A stretch of 22,516 nt of DNA from a virus, in the IMG/VR virus record IMGVR_UViG_3300025128_000378, positions 1-22,516 of that record; one strand, 5' to 3'. Shown here in pieces: positions 6,125 through 13,412 of the stretch. The notes beneath the pieces were generated by a model. The model saw only the letters and a list, made by a program, of their open reading frames with translations. It made no database searches and was not told the origin of the DNA. The position numbers and the translations under genes are program-made. Numbering within the stretch: the first letter of the stretch is position 1; each line of letters begins with the position of its first letter.

Positions 6125-8566
6125 ATGGCAGATATAGATAAAGGACTTCCTAACACTCGTACTCAAATTAAAGTTCCGGGAGAAGAGGTCGAGATAAAGG
6201 AAGAAATCAAAGAAAAAGGCCCTGTTGAAATTGTACCTGAAGAAGATGGTGGTGCAACGATTGACTTTGAACCAAGTGCGGTAAACGTACCTGGTACAGA
6301 TTCTCATTTTGATAATCTTGCAGATATTTTACCTGCAGATATTTTAGACCCATTAGGATCTGAATTAAAAAATAATTACATAGATTATAAAATGTCTAGA
6401 AAAGAGTGGGAGAAATCTTACACAACTGGTCTAGATCTTTTAGGATTTAAATACGAAAATAGAACAGAGCCTTTCCAAGGTGCTTCAGGAGCCACGCACC
6501 CTGTACTAGCAGAAGCTGTTACACAGTTCCAAGCGACAGCATATAAAGAATTATTACCAAGTGATGGTCCAGTAAGAACGCAGATCTTAGGAGTTAAAAC
6601 ACCACAAAAAGATCAGCAAGCACACAGAGTAAAAGATTTCATGAATTATTTAATTATGGATCAAATGAAAGAATACGAGCCAGAGTTTGATTCTATGTTA
6701 TTTCATTTACCACTAGCTGGTTCTACATTTAAAAAAGTTTATTACGATGATCTATTAGGAAGAGCAGTTTCTAAATTTGTACCTGCAGATGATTTAATCG
6801 TACCATACACAGCGAACAGTTTAGCAGAAGCAGAGGCTATTATTCACGTTGTAAAAATATCTGAGAATGATTTAAGAAAACAACAAGTAGCAGGTTTTTA
6901 TTCTGATGTAGAGTTAACACCACCAGGTATGACTGTTAATGATGAAGTTTCAAAAAAAGAAAAAGAATTAGAGGGCACTAAAAAATCTGGAAAACAAATT
7001 CCTATGTATACTTTGTTAGAGTGTCATGTGGATCTAGATTTAGAGGGCTTTGAAGATATTGGTCCAGAAGGGAAACCTACTGGTATCAAGCTACCTTACA
7101 TCGTAACTGTTGAAGAAGGTAGCGGAACGGTTCTTTCTATCAGAAGGAACTATGCACCCAATGATCCAAAAAAACAAAGAGTACAATACTTTGTCCACTT
7201 TAAATTTCTGCCAGGACTAGGTTTTTACGGATTTGGATTAATACATATGATTGGCGGATTGAGTAGAACTGCAACAGTAGCTCTCCGCCAATTATTAGAT
7301 GCAGGGACTTTATCAAACTTACCTGCAGGATTTAAACAAAGAGGTGTAAGAGTTAGAGACGAGGCAGCTCCAATACAACCAGGTGAATTTAAAGATGTTG
7401 ATGCACCGGGTGGTAATTTAAGAGAGGCTTTCTTCCCTCTACCATACAAAGAACCATCTGCAACATTACTACAACTGATGGGTATTGTTGTACAAGCTGG
7501 TCAAAGATTCGCGGCCATATCTGAACTACAAATTGGTGAAGGCACACAGAACGCAGCTGTAGGCACAACTATCGCTCTTTTAGAAAGAGGATCGAAAGTG
7601 ATGTCAGCGATACACAAAAGATTGTATAGCTCTATGAGACATGAGTTTAAATTATTATCAAAAATTATTTCTACATATCTACCACCAGAATATCCATACG
7701 ATGTTGTTGGCGGTGCTAGAGTTATTAAACAAACAGACTTTGATGATAGAATAGATATTCTACCCGTTGCAGATCCTAATATATTTTCTATGTCACAAAG
7801 AATAACATTAGCTCAAACTCAATTACAATTAGCTACATCAAATCCACAGATACACAATTTGTATCAAGCATACAGAACTATGTACGAAGCTATTGGTGTA
7901 AAAAATATTGATGGTATTTTACCTCCACCAGCACCTGTTCAACCGATGGATCCAAGTATGGAGCACATTATGGCTATGTCAGGTAAACCTTTTCAAGCTT
8001 TTCCTGGTCAAGATCACAGAGCACATATTACATCACACTTAAATTTTATGTCTACGAACATGGTTAGAAATAATCCTGCTGTCATGGCTGCAATACAAAA
8101 AAATATTTTAGAACATATTAGTTTGATGGCCCAAGAACAGATTCAATTAGAGTTTAGAGAGCAGTTAATGCAGATTCAAATGATGCAACAACAAGCTCCA
8201 GTTAATCCACAAGTGGCTCAACAGCTACAAGTGCTAACTCAACAGATAGAATCTAGAAAAGCAGTGTTGATTGCAGAGATGACTGAAGACTTTATGAGAG
8301 AAGAGAAGAAAATTACATCACAATTTGACTCTGATCCACTGTTAAAATTAAAAGCTAGAGAAGTTGACTTAAAGGCAATGGAAAATGAGCGTAAAAAAGA
8401 GTCCGATCAAGAGAAAAATGATCTTGCAAGAGCAAGATTAATGCAAGCTAAAGACATCTCTGAAGAAAAAATGGATTTAAACGAAAAATTAGCTAAATTA
8501 AGGGCTGGAGTAAGCCTTGCAAAGGCTGATAAACCAGGTATAACTGCAATAGAGGTAAAAGAATAA
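6125..8566 (+). CDS. Portal protein (P22-like head-tail connector)
   Basis: 813 residues, TAGGAG Shine-Dalgarno before ATG 6125. Forms the dodecameric ring at one vertex through which TerL packages and from which DNA leaves. The N-terminal 60 residues are acidic and disordered-looking. The wing/clip region includes FQGASGATHPVLAEA (117-131) and a block FLPGLGFYGFGLIHMIGG typical of P22-type portals; AGQRFAAISELQIGEGTQN belongs to the core. The last about 145 residues are Gln/Met-rich and then charged coiled coil, like the barrel domain of P22-family portals, which also run well over 700 residues. The stop overlaps the next ATG by one base. Neighbours (terL upstream, scaffold and capsid genes downstream) fit. 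Confidence 0.92.
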   Translation: MADIDKGLPNTRTQIKVPGEEVEIKEEIKEKGPVEIVPEEDGGATIDFEPSAVNVPGTDSHFDNLADILPADILDPLGSELKNNYIDYKMSRKEWEKSYTTGLDLLGFKYENRTEPFQGASGATHPVLAEAVTQFQATAYKELLPSDGPVRTQILGVKTPQKDQQAHRVKDFMNYLIMDQMKEYEPEFDSMLFHLPLAGSTFKKVYYDDLLGRAVSKFVPADDLIVPYTANSLAEAEAIIHVVKISENDLRKQQVAGFYSDVELTPPGMTVNDEVSKKEKELEGTKKSGKQIPMYTLLECHVDLDLEGFEDIGPEGKPTGIKLPYIVTVEEGSGTVLSIRRNYAPNDPKKQRVQYFVHFKFLPGLGFYGFGLIHMIGGLSRTATVALRQLLDAGTLSNLPAGFKQRGVRVRDEAAPIQPGEFKDVDAPGGNLREAFFPLPYKEPSATLLQLMGIVVQAGQRFAAISELQIGEGTQNAAVGTTIALLERGSKVMSAIHKRLYSSMRHEFKLLSKIISTYLPPEYPYDVVGGARVIKQTDFDDRIDILPVADPNIFSMSQRITLAQTQLQLATSNPQIHNLYQAYRTMYEAIGVKNIDGILPPPAPVQPMDPSMEHIMAMSGKPFQAFPGQDHRAHITSHLNFMSTNMVRNNPAVMAAIQKNILEHISLMAQEQIQLEFREQLMQIQMMQQQAPVNPQVAQQLQVLTQQIESRKAVLIAEMTEDFMREEKKITSQFDSDPLLKLKAREVDLKAMENERKKESDQEKNDLARARLMQAKDISEEKMDLNEKLAKLRAGVSLAKADKPGITAIEVKE

Positions 8567-8724
8567 TGCCACTAAACGAAAAAGGCCGTAAAATCATGAA
8601 ATCCATGAAAAAAAAATACGGCAAAAAACGTGGTGAAACAGTTTTTTACGCATCTAAGAACAAAGGTGTGATAAAAGGTGTAGAAAAGAAAAAAACAAGG
8701 AGTAAAAATGCAAAAACTAGATAA
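8566..8724 (+). CDS. Very small Lys-rich protein (52 aa)
   Basis: Starts on the TAATG overlap with the portal stop; reads MPLNEKGRKIMKSMKKKYGK and onward with RGETVFYASKNKG. By my count 20 of 52 residues are Lys/Arg against 3 acidic. I remember near-identical short proteins after portal genes in marine phages, always without known function. The segment GETVFYASKNKG is the most protein-specific part. It overlaps the start of the next gene by 17 bases. A candidate DNA-binding or virion-packaged peptide. Confidence 0.8.
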   Translation: MPLNEKGRKIMKSMKKKYGKKRGETVFYASKNKGVIKGVEKKKTRSKNAKTR

Positions 8725-8890
8725 AATTAAAGTTGGCACAGTTCCAGAACAGCAAGTTGAGGTAGATCCTAGATCTAAAACAACAGCTGATCAAGCTTTC
8801 AACTATATTGGCACAGGAAAACCTGAAATGCCAGTTAGAGGACAGAACAGAATGCTAGCTGAGAAAAAAAGAAACTCAAAGGCGTACTAA
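8708..8890 (+). CDS. Small hypothetical protein (60 aa)
   Basis: ATG 8708 with AAGGAG six to seven bases upstream, inside the end of the preceding gene. The protein starts MQKLDKIKVGTVPEQQVEVD; the middle has TTADQAFNYIGTGKPEMPVRG, and the end is basic. Less basic than its neighbours, no membrane segment, no cysteine. Its stop overlaps the next ATG (TAATG), so it is probably co-translated with the holin-like gene. Not recognised. Confidence 0.75.
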   Translation: MQKLDKIKVGTVPEQQVEVDPRSKTTADQAFNYIGTGKPEMPVRGQNRMLAEKKRNSKAY

Positions 8891-9279
8891 TGGCTTGGTT
8901 CAGTTTAGCAAAAATTGCTTTGCAAGCTGGAAGTAAGATATATGCCAATCGTCAAAAGACAAAAATGGCTATGTCAGACGCACAGCTTATGCATGCCGAG
9001 AAAATGGCCCGAGGTGAGGAAGCTTACCAGGGTAAATTACTTGAAGCGAGGCAAAACGACTACAAGGATGAATTTGTTCTCGTAATTATTTCGGCCCCCA
9101 TCATTGTGTTAATGTGGGCAGTGATGTCAGACGACCCAGCAGCTATGGAAAAAGTTAAATTATTCTTTGAATATTTTCAATCGCTCCCTAGTTGGTTCAC
9201 AAATCTTTGGATACTTGTAGTTGCGTCGATTTTTGGTATAAAGGGTACACAAGTATTTAGAAACGGAGGTAAAAAATAA
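8890..9279 (+). CDS. Putative holin-like membrane protein
   Basis: 129 residues. An amphipathic N-terminus (WFSLAKIALQAGSKIY) and a charged middle (20-60) are followed by two hydrophobic helices: about 62-78 (FVLVIISAPIIVLMWAV) and 104-118 (TNLWILVVASIFGIKG), with a charged tail ending RNGGKK. The loop between them has DDPAAMEKVKLFFEYFQSLP. The arrangement resembles the GTA/marine-phage holin type (KDEF before the first helix, FGIKG after the last; from memory). A holin would open the inner membrane for lysis, though no endolysin gene is visible nearby. A membrane-anchored virion protein is the alternative. TAATG overlaps at both ends. Confidence 0.7.
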   Translation: MAWFSLAKIALQAGSKIYANRQKTKMAMSDAQLMHAEKMARGEEAYQGKLLEARQNDYKDEFVLVIISAPIIVLMWAVMSDDPAAMEKVKLFFEYFQSLPSWFTNLWILVVASIFGIKGTQVFRNGGKK

Positions 9280-9683
9280 TGAGAGATGATTATTTTAAAA
9301 AAATAATGACAAAAGATGGTATAAGTAGTATGCCTGGAAGTCAGATCAAACCAAATAGGTTTGTAAAGGCTCAAAAAGAAACAAAAACGCCGAGTGTTAT
9401 AAGACCTAAACCTACAGATAGTTCTGGTCAACCTTTTAAACCAACACCAATGGGTAAAAAAGCCGGTGGTAGAATAGGTTTTCAAAAAGGTTCAGGTAGA
9501 ACTGGAGTAGGGGCTATGGATGTTAAATCTAAAATATCACTTTCTAAGAAGAAAAAGAAAAATAAAAAAAGTGATTTTGGAATGCTATCAGTAAAAGCAG
9601 GAATAGATAAAAATCCCAATCCTACTCATGCAGACAGAATTGCTGCAGGTAAAATGAAAAACAAGAAAAAAGTGATCGGATAA
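9279..9683 (+). CDS. Basic hypothetical protein with GGRIGF motif (134 aa)
   Basis: ATG 9279 on a TAATG overlap, with GGAGG upstream giving a good ribosome site. Low complexity: a Pro/Thr-rich first third, the shared motif KKAGGRIGFQKG (60-71), a poly-Lys run (SKKKKKNKKSD) and then an ending in GKMKNKKKVIG. Strongly basic, probably disordered. The GGRIGF element also appears in the proteins at 2488, 4197 and 9811. Unknown function; a virion-internal DNA-associated protein is my inference. Confidence 0.75.
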   Translation: MRDDYFKKIMTKDGISSMPGSQIKPNRFVKAQKETKTPSVIRPKPTDSSGQPFKPTPMGKKAGGRIGFQKGSGRTGVGAMDVKSKISLSKKKKKNKKSDFGMLSVKAGIDKNPNPTHADRIAAGKMKNKKKVIG

Positions 9684-9811
9684 TGGGTAAAGGTTTATAC
9701 GCAAACATACACGCAAAAAGAAAGCGTGGTGAAAAGATGCGAAAAAAAGGTGCAAAGGGTGCACCAAAAGCATCTGACTTTAAACGAGCAAAACAAACAG
9801 CGAGAGCATAA
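9683..9811 (+). CDS. Tiny basic protein MGKGLYANIHAKRKR (42 aa)
   Basis: 42 residues, starting and ending on TAATG one-base overlaps with its neighbours. The protein begins MGKGLYANIHAKRKRGEKMR and ends AKQTARA. By my count 15 of 42 residues are Lys/Arg. I recall MG-K/R-GLYANI-type peptides from cyanophages and marine phages, function unknown; the conserved opening argues that it is real despite its size. No Shine-Dalgarno, so translation probably relies on re-initiation. Confidence 0.8.
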   Translation: MGKGLYANIHAKRKRGEKMRKKGAKGAPKASDFKRAKQTARA

Positions 9812-10107
9812 TGACTAAACTTTGTCCAAGAGGAAAAGCAGCAGCGAAAAGAAAATTTAAAGTGTATCCGTCAGCATATGCTAATGCCTACGCATCTAAA
9901 ATCTGTGCAGGTAAAATTAAAGATCCATCTGGAGTAAAAAGAAAAGATTTCAGAGGACCTAAACCAAGTAAAGCTATGGGTGGTAGAATATACAAAGCTG
10001 GTGGCGGAGTTGCAGAAGCAGCTGAAAAATTAAGAAGACAAGGTTTAAGAGGTGGCGGTCTTTGTGTCAAAGGGATGAACAGAGAAGCCGTCGGAAAAAA
10101 TTCATAG
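9811..10107 (+). CDS. Basic Cys-containing conserved small protein (98 aa)
   Basis: Start on TAATG. N-terminal block LCPRGKAAAKRKFKVYPSAY then ANAYASKICAGK is one I remember as highly conserved in marine phages and some other viruses; two cysteines (C5, C32) frame it. The second half carries the shared motif KAMGGRIYKAGGG (54-66) and a Gly-rich tail (LRGGGLCVKG). Conserved block plus Gly motif in one small protein suggests a modular makeup. Function unknown; possibly a nucleic-acid-binding virion component. Confidence 0.8.
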   Translation: MTKLCPRGKAAAKRKFKVYPSAYANAYASKICAGKIKDPSGVKRKDFRGPKPSKAMGGRIYKAGGGVAEAAEKLRRQGLRGGGLCVKGMNREAVGKNS

Positions 10108-10111
10108 TACA

Positions 10112-10414
10112 ATGGCTAAAGAAGGTCTAAAAACATGGTTCAAGCAACAATGGGTAGATATTGGAAGCAAGCGAAAAGATGGATCGTTTGCAAAATGTGG
10201 CCGTTCAAAACAAAAGAAGGACGCCAAACGGAAGTACCCAAAATGCGTGCCACTTGCAAAAGCCACACGGATGACCGACTCGCAAAGGGCGAGTGCTGTC
10301 AGACGAAAAAGAGCAGCGGGTAATACAGGACCAAAACCTACAAACGTAAAAACATTTGCAAGAAAAAAAGCCATGATGGGTGGATTCATGGGTAGAAGAA
10401 TGGGTATTAGATAA
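10112..10414 (+). CDS. Basic conserved small protein with WVDIG and CGRS motifs (100 aa)
   Basis: ATG 10112, four bases after the preceding stop, no strong Shine-Dalgarno. Contains WFKQQWVDIGSKRKDG, CGRSKQKKDAKRKYPKCVP and MTDSQRASAVRRKRA, a pattern I recall as a domain of unknown function in marine phages and large viruses (possibly the DUF5872 type; not checked). Two cysteines (CGRS, KCVP) could bind a metal only as part of an oligomer. The end, MMGGFMGRRMGIR, is a degenerate version of the GGR motif. Highly basic. Confidence 0.8.
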   Translation: MAKEGLKTWFKQQWVDIGSKRKDGSFAKCGRSKQKKDAKRKYPKCVPLAKATRMTDSQRASAVRRKRAAGNTGPKPTNVKTFARKKAMMGGFMGRRMGIR

Positions 10415-10587
10415 TGAAAAATAATAAAATGTCCCCAACAAGTGATAAAAAAAATCCTAGAATGAATAGTATGATGGAGCAAGCTCAAAAAAATTATACG
10501 GGTAGTTATATCTCTGGAAGTTTAGGTGGGGTAAAAGTATCTAACAAAAGCTATAAAAAATATTATGGAAAGAAGGTGATGGCATGA
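10414..10587 (+). CDS. Small hypothetical protein (57 aa)
   Basis: Begins on the TAATG overlap with the preceding gene and ends on an ATGA overlap with the next. Reads MKNNKMSPTSDKKNPRMNSM, then a Tyr/Gly/Ser-rich part (NYTGSYISGSLGGVKVS) and a basic end (YKKYYGKKVMA). The tight overlaps on both sides and the absence of any other frame in this gap support it. Not recognised. Confidence 0.7.
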   Translation: MKNNKMSPTSDKKNPRMNSMMEQAQKNYTGSYISGSLGGVKVSNKSYKKYYGKKVMA

Positions 10588-10955
10588 GTAGAAATGATTT
10601 TGGATTAAGGTTTGGTGAACCTAAACAATATTTTGGAAATGTACCCGATGGCAGGCAAGCTATGGCTAATGGTGGTTCAGCCAAAGGTAAAATGCCAGCA
10701 AGAAATAAAAAGAACTTTAGACCTACAAAGTCTGGAGCAGGCATGACTAAAGCCGGGGTCAAAGCCTATAGAAGAATGAATCCCGGTTCTAAACTAAAAA
10801 CAGCCGTGACTGGAAAAGTGAAGCCAGGATCAAAAGCTGCCAAACGCAGAAAATCTTTCTGTGCAAGATCACTAGGACAAATGAAAAAATTCCCTAAAGC
10901 AGCAAAAGATCCAAACTCACGTCTACGTCAGGCAAGAAGGAGATGGAAATGTTAA
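10584..10955 (+). CDS. Highly basic conserved protein with KSFCARS and RRRWKC motifs (123 aa)
   Basis: By my count about 35 Lys/Arg against 4 acidic residues in 123. The ribosome site AAGAAGG lies before ATG 10584. The N-terminus is variable (DFGLRFGEPKQYFGN), then come RPTKSGAGMTKAGVKAYRR, NPGSKLKTAVTGKVKPGSK and RRKSFCARSLGQMKK, with the end SRLRQARRRWKC. The second half is a block I recall as very widely conserved in tailed phages of aquatic bacteria. Two cysteines (FCARS, WKC) flank the basic core. Likely nucleic-acid binding; the precise role is unknown. Confidence 0.85.
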   Translation: MSRNDFGLRFGEPKQYFGNVPDGRQAMANGGSAKGKMPARNKKNFRPTKSGAGMTKAGVKAYRRMNPGSKLKTAVTGKVKPGSKAAKRRKSFCARSLGQMKKFPKAAKDPNSRLRQARRRWKC

Positions 10956-11071
10956 AGAAAAAAAGAACTATTAAAAAAGTTATCAAAGGTTTGAAAAAAG
11001 CCTCGAAGACACACGCTGCACAAGCTAAAGCTTTAAAGGGAGTTATTGGTGCGAAAAAAAAGAGATCCTAA
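10949..11071 (+). CDS. 40-aa Lys-rich peptide
   Basis: ATG 10949 with AAGGAG seven bases upstream, overlapping the end of the preceding gene by 7 bases. Reads MLKKKRTIKKVIKGLKKASK, then THAAQAKALKGVIGAKKKRS. By my count 16 of 40 residues are Lys/Arg and none acidic; it would form a cationic amphipathic helix. The core KKASKTHAAQAKAL resembles short proteins I recall from marine phages. It could coat DNA or disturb membranes; neither is shown by sequence. Confidence 0.75.
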   Translation: MLKKKRTIKKVIKGLKKASKTHAAQAKALKGVIGAKKKRS

Positions 11072-11342
11072 AGTAGGAACTGGCAAAAAACCAAAAGGGT
11101 CTGATAGAAGATTATATACAGACGAAAATCCCAAAGATACAGTTAAAATAAAATTTGCAACACCTGCAGATGCAAGAGCAACTGTTGCAAAGGTAAAAAG
11201 AGTAAACAAACCATTTGCACGAAAGATACAAATACTCACAGTCATGGAGCAAAGAGCTAAGGTCATGGGTAAAAACAAAGTCGTGCAGATAGCAAAGAAA
11301 GGTAAGGATGCAATTAGAAACCGTAATAAACAAACTACTTAG
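11049..11342 (+). CDS. Basic conserved small protein (97 aa), GTG start
   Basis: No ATG fits the N-terminus. GTG at 11049 has AAGGGAG (11036-11042) at six-base spacing, so I prefer it to the TTG at 11046. The protein runs RKKRDPKVGTGKKPKGSDRR, then LYTDENPKDTVKIKFATPADA and a helical half containing AKKGKDAIRNRNKQ. The repeated pattern VKRVNKPFARKIQILTV and the K/R content suggest a folded nucleic-acid-binding protein. I recall this opening from marine phage genomes, function unknown. It overlaps the preceding gene by 23 and the next by 35 bases. Confidence 0.75.
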   Translation: MRKKRDPKVGTGKKPKGSDRRLYTDENPKDTVKIKFATPADARATVAKVKRVNKPFARKIQILTVMEQRAKVMGKNKVVQIAKKGKDAIRNRNKQTT

Positions 11343-11532
11343 ATACATATCTAGACGTGCAGATGAACTATCTGTTGCTGTAACGTCAGGAGGTATTGAC
11401 AGTATGGAAAAATATAACTATATAATAGGACAAATAACAGCCCTAGAGGCAACTAAACAGGAACTCTCTAACCTGCTAGAAAATAAGGAGCAACATGGAA
11501 CAGTTATCGAAATCAATAAAACTACCGAATAA
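11308..11532 (+). CDS. Small helical hypothetical protein (74 aa)
   Basis: ATG 11308 lies inside the end of the preceding gene, with AAGGTAAGG upstream. Reads MQLETVINKLLRYISRRADE, then YNYIIGQITALEATKQELSNLLENKEQ. The heptad-like spacing over about 45 residues suggests a helical hairpin or coiled coil. Not basic, unlike most of the cassette. It overlaps the co-chaperonin gene by 38 bases, so they are probably coupled. Not recognised beyond a memory of similar proteins before marine-phage structural genes. Confidence 0.75.
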   Translation: MQLETVINKLLRYISRRADELSVAVTSGGIDSMEKYNYIIGQITALEATKQELSNLLENKEQHGTVIEINKTTE

Positions 11533-11914
11533 AAAACTGGTAGGTGTCAAAAAAGAAAAAGATTTAACAAAAGAAGATTCACAAAAACTACCACAACCAA
11601 CTGGTTGGAGGATGTTAGTTTTACCTTTCAAAATGAAAGAGAAAACTAAAGGAGGTCTATACATGGCCGAAACAACCTTAGAGAGACAACAAGTTGCGTC
11701 ACAGTGTGGTTTAGTTTTAAGAATGGGTCCAGATTGTTACAAGGACAGGGATAGATATCCTGATGGTCCTTGGTGCAAGGAAGGGGAATGGGTAATGTTT
11801 GCCCGTTATGCTGGATCAAGAATAAGAATAGAGGGAGGAGAGATACGTCTGCTAAACGATGACGAAGTTTTAGCAACCATCAAGAATCCAGAGGATATCT
11901 TGCATGAATATTAA
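11495..11914 (+). CDS. GroES-like co-chaperonin (Cpn10)
   Basis: 139 residues, AAGGAG six bases before ATG 11495. After an about 30-residue basic N-terminal extension come the Cpn10 landmarks: PTGWRMLVLPFKMKEKT (35-51; compare DRVLVKPxxxE), the mobile-loop/roof region KTKGGLYMAET, GLVLRMGPDCY (72-82; compare GxVVAVGPG), KEGEWVMFARYAGSRIRIEG (95-114; compare VGDxVLFxKYAGTEV) and NDDEVLATIK (121-130). A GroES-like heptamer would cap host GroEL, here presumably for capsid folding, as T4 gp31 does. It sits directly upstream of scaffold and capsid genes. The usual IVL-type tripeptide of the mobile loop is replaced by LYM, and an insert with PDCYKDRDRYPDGPWC holds two cysteines. Confidence 0.85.
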   Translation: MEQLSKSIKLPNKKLVGVKKEKDLTKEDSQKLPQPTGWRMLVLPFKMKEKTKGGLYMAETTLERQQVASQCGLVLRMGPDCYKDRDRYPDGPWCKEGEWVMFARYAGSRIRIEGGEIRLLNDDEVLATIKNPEDILHEY

Positions 11915-11929
11915 TCATAGGAGGAAACT

Positions 11930-12886
11930 ATGCCAAAAGAAGAAAAAACAGTAGATATAGATACATCTGGCGAAGGTGCTGAAATATCTATTGAAGAACA
12001 AAAAGACGAATCGGTAGTTGATACCGAGACACCGAAAGAAGAAACAGAAGCCCCTAAAGAAGAATCAGTAGAAACAAAACAAGAAGAAACTAAAGAAGAA
12101 CCAAAAAAAGAAGATGAAAAACTTGAAGAATACAGTAAGGGTGTTCAGTCTAGAATTGCAAAACTTACACGTAAAATGCGTGAAGCTGAAAGGCAAAGAG
12201 ATGCAGCTACTGAATATGCAAAATCAGTTGAAGAAAAAAGACAAGCTTTAGCAAAAAAGTTTGATAAGACTGATGAACAGTATATCAAAAAGTTTGAAAC
12301 GAGTATCACAGCTGGTTTAGAGGCAGCACAAAAAGAACTTGCTGTAGCTATAGAAGCAGGTGATGCTAAAGCACAAGTTGAAGCTAATAAAAGAATTGCT
12401 ACGCTTGCATTTGAAAATGCAAAACTAGAGCAGAGTAAAGAAGCTAGAACAACAGCTTCTACTGGAGGAGAAATATCAAAACCTTCAGAAGCTCCTAGTC
12501 AGCCAACAACACCGGCTGAACCTAGCGATCCGATGGCTGAAGCTTGGGCTTCTAAAAACACATGGTTTGGTAAAGATAGAGCCATGACATACACAGCGTT
12601 CGAAATTCATAAGGATTTAGTCGAAAAAGAAGGTTACGACTCCAATTCTGATGAATATTATGCAGAAATCGATAAAAGAATCCGTGTTGACTTTCCGCAT
12701 AAATTTGCTACAAGTAACAATAAGCAATCGACCGACCCCGTTCAGACGGTGGCTTCTGCTAAAAGAAGCGTAAGGCCAGGTCGCAAAACTGTGAAACTCA
12801 CATCTTCACAGGTAGCAATCGCTAAAAAATTAGGTGTGCCACTCGAAGAGTACGCAAAACAAATTAAAAACACGGGAGGAGCGTAA
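11930..12886 (+). CDS. Capsid assembly scaffolding protein
   Basis: 318 residues, AGGAGG before ATG 11930. A very acidic, low-complexity N-terminus (1-70, many Glu/Lys repeats) is followed by a long helical coiled-coil region (about 70-180, e.g. RIAKLTRKMREAERQRDAA), a Ser/Thr/Pro linker (about 180-205), a small domain with DPMAEAWASKNTWFGKD and a basic C-terminus (VRPGRKTVKLTSSQ) ending EEYAKQIKNTGGA. This composition, and the place just before the major capsid gene, is that of an internal scaffold that nucleates the prohead and then leaves. The LTSSQxxIAKKLG ending recurs in scaffolds of marine phages (from memory). Confidence 0.82.
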   Translation: MPKEEKTVDIDTSGEGAEISIEEQKDESVVDTETPKEETEAPKEESVETKQEETKEEPKKEDEKLEEYSKGVQSRIAKLTRKMREAERQRDAATEYAKSVEEKRQALAKKFDKTDEQYIKKFETSITAGLEAAQKELAVAIEAGDAKAQVEANKRIATLAFENAKLEQSKEARTTASTGGEISKPSEAPSQPTTPAEPSDPMAEAWASKNTWFGKDRAMTYTAFEIHKDLVEKEGYDSNSDEYYAEIDKRIRVDFPHKFATSNNKQSTDPVQTVASAKRSVRPGRKTVKLTSSQVAIAKKLGVPLEEYAKQIKNTGGA

Positions 12887-12887
12887 A

Positions 12888-13349
12888 ATGGAAAAAGAAA
12901 ATAAAACGTCTCGTGCGAGCCAAACACGGTCAAAATCTGAAAGACCAAAAGTGTGGGTTCCACCTTCATCTCTAGATGCACCCCCTGCACCTGATGGATT
13001 CAGGTACAGATGGATAAGAGCCGAAACAGTAGGCTTTCAAGATACGAAGAACGTAGCTGGACGATTAAGAGAAGGCTATGAGCTTGTTCGTGCCGAGGAA
13101 GTTGAAAATGCAGGTGACTTTCCAGTTCTCGAAGACGGGAAATACAAGGGAGTGATTGGGGTTGGAGGCCTTCTACTTGCGAAGGTACCAGTCGAGGTCG
13201 CGAAGCAACGTCAAGAGTATATGGCTAATCGTCATAAACAAAGGAACGAAGCAGTAGCAAACGATCTAATGAGGGAGCAAGATAAGAGGATGCCTATCAA
13301 TGTTGATAGACAATCTCGTGTAACCTTCGGTGGTACAAAGAAAAGTTAA
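12888..13349 (+). CDS. Conserved hypothetical protein between scaffold and capsid genes (153 aa)
   Basis: I choose ATG 12888, which has GGGAGGA at seven-base spacing and follows the scaffold stop directly; an upstream ATG at 12834 in the same frame lies inside the scaffold gene without a ribosome site. Landmarks: PKVWVPPSSLDAPPAPDGFR, RWIRAETVGFQD, RLREGYELVRAEEV, a Gly/Leu patch (GVIGVGGLLLAKVP) and a charged helix with RMPINVDRQSR. I recall this family in the same place in other marine phages; role unknown, probably head assembly. No membrane or signal segment. Confidence 0.8.
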   Translation: MEKENKTSRASQTRSKSERPKVWVPPSSLDAPPAPDGFRYRWIRAETVGFQDTKNVAGRLREGYELVRAEEVENAGDFPVLEDGKYKGVIGVGGLLLAKVPVEVAKQRQEYMANRHKQRNEAVANDLMREQDKRMPINVDRQSRVTFGGTKKS

Positions 13350-13412
13350 ATTTTCGTGGGTTAATCCCTATCATCGAATTAACGTTAACCATTATTGGAA
13401 TAGGAGAAAACT

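Noticed and set aside
10135-10323. 62-codon frame overlapping gene 10112
   Set aside because: The other frame (10112-10414) carries the conserved-looking WVDIG/CGRS pattern and fits the overlaps; this one does not.
12834-12887. Upstream ATG extending gene 12888 by 18 residues
   Set aside because: It lies inside the scaffold gene without a Shine-Dalgarno, while ATG 12888 has GGGAGGA at ideal spacing.
13350-13412. Promoter before gene 13413
   Set aside because: TTAAAT-N17-TATCAT is too weak (3 and 4 of 6), and the small inverted repeat GGTTAA/TTAACC does not add a firm function.
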